A program made the position numbers and the translations under genes. Below, piece by piece: positions 15,074-20,427 of a stretch of DNA of 20,427 nucleotides. Within the stretch, counting starts at the first letter, position 1. Every line of letters begins with the position of its first letter. The stretch is from Cymbomonas tetramitiformis (lineage: Eukaryota; Chlorophyta; Pyramimonadophyceae; Pyramimonadales; Pyramimonadaceae). The DNA lies in NCBI GenBank assembly GCA_001247695.2, contig LGRX02015191.1, forward strand, positions 1-20,427. Direction: 5' to 3'. Below the pieces are notes generated by a model. It made no database searches and was not told the origin of the DNA. It was given only the letters and a program-made list of their open reading frames with translations.

Positions 15074-18000
15074 ATGGGGCCGTTCTGGCGAATAGCTGAC
15101 GAAGCTATCGACGAAGTTATTGACCTTTCACAGCCTGCAATATACTACACCCAGAAGGAAGACGATATCATAGAAATAGAAACAGACGTATTTCGCTCAT
15201 CGCCAGTTAACGCTCCTCGCTCATCGCTATACAAAACAGTTTGCGACGATGAGATATTATGCTTTCCGTGCGTTGAAACGCCAATGCACTCGAAAAGCGC
15301 AGAAACTCCAATGACTGCAAACTTGCAAAAGACTAGCGACTCTCGCGCGACTCAGCGCTCATCGGACTCTGATGACACAATAAACACGCAAGAGTCTACG
15401 GTTCGCGAAAGATCACAAGTGTTGACTTCAATGAGATAACGCAAAGCCTTGAAGCAAGCTTTAGTTCACACTCCGTGGGTGACGAAAAGAGTGAAAGTGT
15501 GCTGAATGGGAAAACAACTAAGGTCGGAAAAGAGCGAGCAGTTTACACATCAGTAAAAAGAAAACCCAAAGTCAAGAGTCAAATATCAATCAAAGAACGA
15601 AACCTTTCACAATCAGACATGGAAAGTATTGCAACTTATCGGTGCAAGTGCAAATCGTTTTGCTCGTTAATGTTTCACACATCAGCTTTAGCTGCTCAAC
15701 GCGAAATGTTTTGGAACTTGTCTCAAAAAGATCGTAAAGAATGGATGATAAGAGATCTTATGAAGAGCGGGACCAGAACTTGTGACTCAAGATTCATATT
15801 TATGTTCTTCATATGTGACAGACCGGTAAGTTTGCCAAAACTGCTCATTAGGTTAATGAGCGGTTTTCCTTCTTTTTTATAAAATCCCCTTGAAGAATAT
15901 TTTTTTGTTCGTATTCCTGAAAGTGTGCCAAAACTGCTCATTAGGTTAATGAGCGGTTTTCCTTCTTTTTTATAAAATCCCCTTGAAGAATATTTTTTTG
16001 TTCGTATTCCTGAAAGTGTGCCAAAACTGCTCATTAGGTTAATGAGCGGTTTTCCTTCTTTTTTTCAAATCCCCTTGAAGAATATTTTTTTGTTCGTATT
16101 CCTGAAAGTGTGCCAAAACTGCTCATTAGGTTAATGAGCGGTTTTCCTTCTTTTTGAAAAATCCCCCTTGAAGAATATTTTTTGTTCGTATTCCTGAAAG
16201 TGTGCCAAAACTGCTCATTAGGTTAATGAGCGGTTTTCCTTCTTTTTTTCAAATCCCCCTTGAAGAATTTTTTTTGTTCGTATTCCTGAAAGTGTGCCAA
16301 AACTGCTCATTAGGTTAATGAGCGGTTTTCCTTCTTTTTTATAAATTCCCCTTGAAGAATATTTTTTTGTTCGTATTCCTGAAAGTGTGCCAAAACTGCT
16401 CATTAGGTTAATGAGCGGTTTTCCTTCTTTTTTTCAAATCCCCTTGAAGAATATTTTTTTGTTCGTATTCCTGAAAGTGTGCCAAAACTGCTCATTAGGT
16501 TAATGAGCGGTTTTCCTTCTTTTTGAAAACATTCACTTTGCTGGTATATTTACAGGTGTGTTCGGCCTTCTACCAGAAGGTTTACAAAGTAAGCCAAGGC
16601 TATTTCTGCGACGTACGCGAGCGCGTTCTCTCTGGAAGAACAAATTTCATTCACGGGCTGACTGGCAGTGAGGCAAATCGGCGTTTGTCCAACAAAAAAT
16701 CAAATGTCGTCGCCTTCGTGAATAAATATGCGGAAGAACAGGGCGAACCTCAGCCTCATAAACCTGAGACGCATCTCCCGTCGGGGAAGACAAGAGAAGA
16801 GATTTGGGATGACTATCTCGATTCTTTATCTATTCACGACCGCAAATCCAAGGAAGTCTCCTTGCCGTACTTCTACGAAATCTGGAAAGACGAGTTCAAA
16901 TCTTGGCTCAAAGTTCCGAAGTGCAAGCGTTTTTCGCAGTGCAGTGTATGTGCTTCGATCAAACTCTTGAAGGAGGGCACACCTAAATCCCAGCACGGTA
17001 AGCTAAATTCTGAAAAATACAGTATTTGCATTTGTTTTACGTTGTTTTAGAAGTTTGTATATTAACCCCTAAACTGGTGTAAGTATTTCGGCCCTTTTTG
17101 GGTAGTTTCGTGTTTTGCCACTTATAAGTGGCATCGGTTGCATACACGTGCTGGCTAAATCAACCATCCCTTAGGTATCGATCGGCCCAACATTTTGATA
17201 GGTTATACGCATATTTTGACGCAATATATCCGCTAATATATCGAAATTGCCGTCATAATTTTGGGGGTTTCCAAACGCAAACCTTTACAAAGCCATTGAT
17301 AAAAAGAGGTATGGACAGCCCACGACCCATGGGACACCTTCAGAGCATCGGCTTTGATCACAGCTTCCCACTGATATGCTGCTTGGGGTATGGATACCGC
17401 GTTCACGAGTCGGTTTAAACGCTTATTGTAAAAAAAAAAACTAAAAACAAAAAAAACACGACATTCTCAATGTTTTTCATACTTAAGCTCAAATTTCGTC
17501 ATTTTGTAGTTTTTTACCACCATAATGGATATATTTGATGCATTAACGATGAATGTTCACGTGGACGATGCCATATTCCATCCGGAATGCATTCGGGTTC
17601 ACGGCAAGCGTCTAAAATGACGAATATCTACATTTCACCTCGATTTTCTACTTTTCACACAACGCTTTCCACACTTTCGAGGCACTTTTTCATGGATGAA
17701 AATGATGTTATGTGAGATATATAACATGCATATATCTAAAAGGCAAGTACTTCACCGTCAAGGATACATATGTTTGCAAGGCCTCAAACGGCTCAAGACC
17801 AATTATGGTGATGATCGACGTTGTTGACACAAAAATACTAAAAAGAACATCGCACGATTTGGGGTCGAAAATGACCCCAACACCAGTTTAGGGGTTAAAA
17901 CGTTTTTTTTTTCAGGTCGATACGACAAAATGCGAGAGGTGCACCTTAACCAAGCGCGTGCCGAGCGTGAGAAGTTCTACAAACACGGCCGAAAATCTAA

Positions 18001-19744
18001 CATGACTAAGAGCATCAAGGAAAACAAGACGTGGTGGAAATATTCCTCTGTCATCATTGACGGGATGACCCAATGGACGACGCGCCTGCCGCATTTCTGG
18101 CGCATGCCATCATATCTGGACCGAAAGGACTTCTTGGACGTGCACAATATGGGTAGCATCATCGAAAACGTTGGCCGGTTTATGGACTTCAACTACGCGA
18201 ATTACGGTGACGACGCCAACTTCCTGCTGAACGTGCTGCATCGTGACGTCACTCGAATTCAAGAGCACCGTCGTAAAGGGGATGGCGAGGAACCGTACCC
18301 GATGCCGGAAGTGTTATACGTCCAGCTTGACAACGTGGGCACCAACAAGAGCATTATGCTTTTGGCGTATATCTCTTGGTTGGTTATGTCTGGCGCGTTC
18401 AAGAAGGTGAAGGTGAACTTCCTAATCGTCGGCCACACCCACGAGAACATCGACCAGATGTTCTCGCGTTTTTCTGTGCGCTTAAAACGCAAGCTTGCGA
18501 TGACCCTTGACGAAATGATGGAAATCGCAAAGGAGTGTTTCTCGGATGGCATCTTCACGACCGCGGTGGCGAAAGTGCACGATTTGAAGACCTGGTTCGG
18601 TGGTCGCTACGAGAACGTCTGTGGCATCTCCACGCAGCAGACCTTCAAAGCGTTCAAGAACGAGGCCGGCGAAGTGGTCGTGCAATACAAGATGTATTCC
18701 ACCGACAAGAAGTGGCTACCAGAGGAGGGCCTCAAGGTGTTGAACTGTATGCCCGAGAACCTGCCTGATTTTGTCAAACCGAAAGCCTTCTCCAAAGAAG
18801 GGCTTACGAAGCTCGAGGATCTGGTGGACGGGATGCGGACCATTTTGAGTACGACGTTTACACCTACCCACGAGGCGTGGTGGGCGGAGCTGTTGAGGAA
18901 GCAACGAAAGCTGACCGAGGAGGGCATTTTCGAGGAGCCCAATGTCCCGTTCGTTTTGCCGAGCAAATTGCACGCACGTTTGAATGCCCCTTTGGTGCAT
19001 GCCCTGGAAGCTCCTCTCAGACTCGCCGAAGCGCAGATGCCAGCAGCAGCAGAAATTCCAGCCCGAATTCAAGAACGCGTAGAACGTGCACCGATTGCCG
19101 TGTACACGGGCAAACGTAAGGCGGTGAATCGGGCTGCTAGAAAAGCTGAAGCGTACGTGGCCAACCCGGTATGGGAGGTTTCGTTCGATCAGATGACCGT
19201 AAACAGCTACGCCGTTTGCTTCGGAGAAATCACGGGCGTGAAGGCCAACGATGTATGCCAATTCCGTGTCAAGCTCAACGGCAAAGAATGGTCGGACCCC
19301 CTGATGCTTGTCCGAGTGCATGCACGGATTGTCTACACGAAGGAGTTGAAGTACAAGTACCTGAAAGTGAAGACATACACGGACACTAAGGAGCGAAGAC
19401 TCGGAAAGGTGTTGGCAGGGAAAGCGGGAGCCTTCTGGGAGAACGCATCCGATACGCCGTCAACTGAGCCCTTCAAAAGTGCAGAGATATTGCTAGCGTG
19501 GAACATCGCAGCTAACGAAGCAAAAGGTTGTATCCCAGAAGAACAGTATGGGCAACTTATAGTGGCACTGCTTGCGCAAAGAGCCAAGAAAAGACGAATT
19601 GATAACGGGCAAATGGAAGAAACCGAAGGCGATGAAGACAATAGCGAAAACGAGGGAAATGAGGAAGTGCCGACCTGTCCCGACCGGTCCAGACCTGACC
19701 AGAGGTGTAAAGACCTAGACGACGGTAGCGATGTTGAAATGTGA
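15074..19744 (+). CDS. DUF7869-type predicted DDE-like transposase (spliced)
   Basis: The exons are 15074-15825, 16556-16997 and 17916-19744, about 1007 aa. Donors are CCG|GTAAGT and CACG|GTAAGC. Acceptors are TTTACAG|GTGTGT and TTTTTTTTTCAG|GTCGAT. The exon 2/3 junction is phase 1 and fits exactly (GGT RYDKM). The order of motifs follows the DUF7869-type family. A Cys cluster YRCKCKSFC comes first, then VCSAFYQKVYKVS, THLPSGKT, VSLPYFYEIW and a second cluster CKRFSQCSVC. HLNQARAEREKFY follows, then the core. Core acidic residues are D in VIIDGM (18059-18061), D in VQLDN (~18329) and E/D in GHTHENIDQMFS (~18443-18452), a spacing compatible with an RNase-H-like nuclease. A basic KKRR and an acidic tail end the protein. 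The first exon needs a -1 frame change between 15376 and 15437 (752 nt, not a multiple of three). The cause could be an undetected intron, decay or a sequence error. Otherwise translation may start at the ATG at 15619. Confidence 0.78.
15826..16555 (+). repeat. 92/93-bp minisatellite filling intron 1 of the transposase gene
   Basis: Eight palindromes GCTCATTAGGTTAATGAGC start at 15843, 15936, 16029, 16121, 16213, 16305, 16398 and 16490. They sit in units of 92-93 bp that share GTGTGCCAAAACTG, a CGGTTTTCCTTC tail and CCTTGAAGAAT. The first unit overlaps the splice donor: GGTAAGTTTGCCAAAACTG at the donor matches GAAAGTGTGCCAAAACTG in later units. The array therefore probably grew from the 5' end of the intron. 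It ends about 45 nt before the acceptor. Confidence 0.95.
16998..17915 (+). other. Intron 2 of the transposase gene, enlarged by a MITE
   Basis: The intron is 918 nt, of which 833 nt are the piggyBac-like insertion and its duplicated TTAA. The uninterrupted intron would be about 85 nt, similar to the 108- and 122-nt introns of the divergent gene. The insertion hit TATATTAA, 21 nt from the original acceptor, which is where a branch site is expected. Confidence 0.85.
17062..17898. mobile_element. piggyBac-like non-autonomous element (MITE)
   Basis: TTAA (17062-17065) and TTAA (17895-17898) flank an 829-bp body. Its ends are perfect 15-bp inverted repeats beginning CCCCTAAACTGGTGT. TTAA target duplication plus termini starting CCC is the piggyBac signature. 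Just inside the right end GGGGTCGAAAATGACCCC forms another inverted motif. The 96-codon open frame at 17128-17418 shows no transposase motif. Confidence 0.9.
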
Positions 19745-20032
19745 ATAGAATCAGTTGACTAAGACGCAAGAAATAGATGTACATAATGTAAATACGATTA
19801 TTAGAGAAATCTGATATGGCAATTGCTCATTTCTTTTGTATGTCATGCTCGCTACCATTTACAGCACAGAAAATAAATTGCATGCTTCACCGTGTCTTGG
19901 AAACATTTTCGTACGTGTCTTGTAATTTTACCGTTGCGGAGGCCTGCGAGCAAAATTATTTTCAACATTAACATTTTCAGCACATATATTTTCTAAATAT
20001 CGCCAAAAACAGCTAATGTCAATTATCTACCC
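19745..20032. other. 3' flank of the transposase gene
   Basis: This is AT-rich sequence with no gene. TAATGTCAATT occurs twice near the right terminus (about 20024 and 20033). The AATAAA signal is listed separately. Confidence 0.5.
19872..19877 (+). terminator. Candidate AATAAA polyadenylation signal, transposase gene
   Basis: GAAAATAAATTG lies about 128 nt past the stop codon at 19744. Confidence 0.5.
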
Positions 20033-20067
20033 TAATGTCAATTTCATCGAATAGCGTGTTTCAAGCT
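20033..20067 (-). repeat. Right terminal inverted repeat
   Basis: This is the reverse complement of the left terminus 7392-7426 with four mismatches in two adjacent pairs. It ends in AGCT, directly followed by the 211-bp direct repeat. Confidence 0.85.
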
Positions 20068-20278
20068 GAGGTCTCGGTGAAAACCCGGGATGCCACACAA
20101 TAAAGGTGTGCTTTCTATCTTCTTTTCACCCTCTTTGTTTGGACGTCCGATCTTTCCTTTTCTTTAGGCTTGGAGTTCTAACCTTTTCGTTCTTGTGTGG
20201 TCCATGTAGGAAAATTACGTTTCGAGTTTCCATCATCTGTCTCTTCTACAAAGGTATGTTTCTTTTTACCAAAGAATG
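20068..20278. repeat. 211-bp direct repeat, right copy
   Basis: This copy of 7108-7318 is about 97-98% identical. Its first base is the base directly after the right terminal inverted repeat. A donor-like GGTATGTTTC lies near its end. Confidence 0.9.
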
Positions 20279-20295
20279 GCCCCCCTTGCTCATCT

Positions 20296-20427
20296 GCACC
20301 CTCCAGCTCAACCAAAGAATGAGCGGTGGGGGGTGCGCACACGCATAGGGGGTGGGTTGAGCTCGAGGGCGCGCACACGCATAGGGGGTGGGTTGAGCTC
20401 GAGGGTGCGCACACGCATAGGGGTGGG
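20296..20427. repeat. 36-bp GC-rich minisatellite at the window edge
   Basis: Units of 36 bp containing GTGCGCACACGCATAG and GGGTTGAGCTCGAGGG start near 20331, 20367 and 20403 and run off the window. GCACCCTCCAGCTCAACC (about 20296) is nearly the reverse complement of the unit, so the first unit can fold back on it. Confidence 0.85.

Larger units (their letters stand above)
7392..20067. mobile_element. Candidate 12.7-kb DNA transposon with methyltransferase cargo
   Basis: The boundaries are 35-bp imperfect terminal inverted repeats. Inside are two divergent multi-exon units. The rightward unit encodes a DUF7869-type predicted transposase. The leftward unit encodes a MYND zinc-finger product and a ParB-like/DNA-methyltransferase protein. 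The first intron of each unit carries an array of the same palindrome. Younger hAT and piggyBac-like insertions are nested within it. The terminal bases AGCT are shared by both ends and are self-complementary, so they could belong to the inverted repeat or be a 4-bp target duplication. No other duplication is evident. I do not recognise this combination as a named superfamily. Calling it a single mobile unit is an inference from the terminal repeats and shared internal palindromes. Confidence 0.65.

Noticed and set aside
15723..16403. Repeated peptides on the minus strand of the 92/93-bp array, and resemblance of the array to CRISPR
   Set aside because: Unit lengths alternate between 92 and 93 so no frame is kept. 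The whole unit is repeated, not just a short repeat with unique spacers, and the context is a spliced eukaryotic intron.
17128..17418. 96-codon frame inside the piggyBac-like MITE
   Set aside because: It has no DDD transposase motif or Cys-rich tail, and the element is too short to be autonomous.
7108..20278. Reading the 211-bp direct repeats as LTRs of a 13-kb retrotransposon
   Set aside because: They have no TG..CA ends, no primer site, no target duplication and no reverse transcriptase inside. The left copy is part of an older local duplication.
20178..20414. Cys/Ser/Pro-rich repeated peptide on the minus strand
   Set aside because: The 36-bp unit is a multiple of three, so a frame is kept automatically. 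There is no start context or extension outside the repeat.

Overview
The window is eukaryotic nuclear DNA that is very rich in transposons. Spliceosomal introns with GT..AG ends, TACTAAC-type branch sites and AATAAA signals are visible, and no bacterial operon layout or Shine-Dalgarno pattern is seen. The host cannot be named from the sequence. The short introns, strict branch sites and mix of mobile elements would suit an alga or another protist (inference).

Left part (1-6319). A decayed tyrosine-recombinase gene (1608-2868, minus) lies next to two 97-bp direct repeats. It is followed by a complete, very young LTR element (3091-6319, minus). That element has 237/236-bp LTRs differing by one base, a 5-bp target duplication ATATT, one intact gag-like gene and no pol, which is the layout called TR-GAG. 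Its primer site resembles the half-tRNA-iMet site of copia.

Middle and right part (7392-20067). This appears to be one ~12.7-kb DNA element bounded by 35-bp imperfect terminal inverted repeats (31/35 matches). Inside are two divergent intron-containing transcription units separated by ~430 bp. The leftward unit has a first exon that can splice in frame to either of two things. One is a short terminal exon encoding a MYND zinc finger. The other is three exons encoding a ParB/Srx-like domain, a middle region and a DNA N4/N6-type methyltransferase fold with an acidic tail (1166 aa). The rightward unit encodes a DUF7869-type protein with a predicted RNase-H/DDE-like core, the likely transposase.

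The first intron of each unit holds an independent minisatellite (145-bp and 92/93-bp units). Both are built around the same palindrome, CTCATTA-RGY-TAATGAG. Seventeen copies occur in 3.9 kb, which is a candidate binding-site cluster for an element-encoded protein such as the ParB-like domain, MYND protein or transposase.

Younger elements are nested inside. A 1455-bp non-autonomous hAT (8-bp target duplication) lies downstream of the methyltransferase gene, in one copy of a 172-bp tandem duplication. An ~829-bp piggyBac-like MITE with TTAA duplications lies in the second intron of the transposase gene. A 211-bp direct repeat flanks the large element (7108-7318 and 20068-20278). Its left copy belongs to a 323-bp-period duplication (6559-7142). 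The window ends in a 36-bp GC-rich minisatellite.
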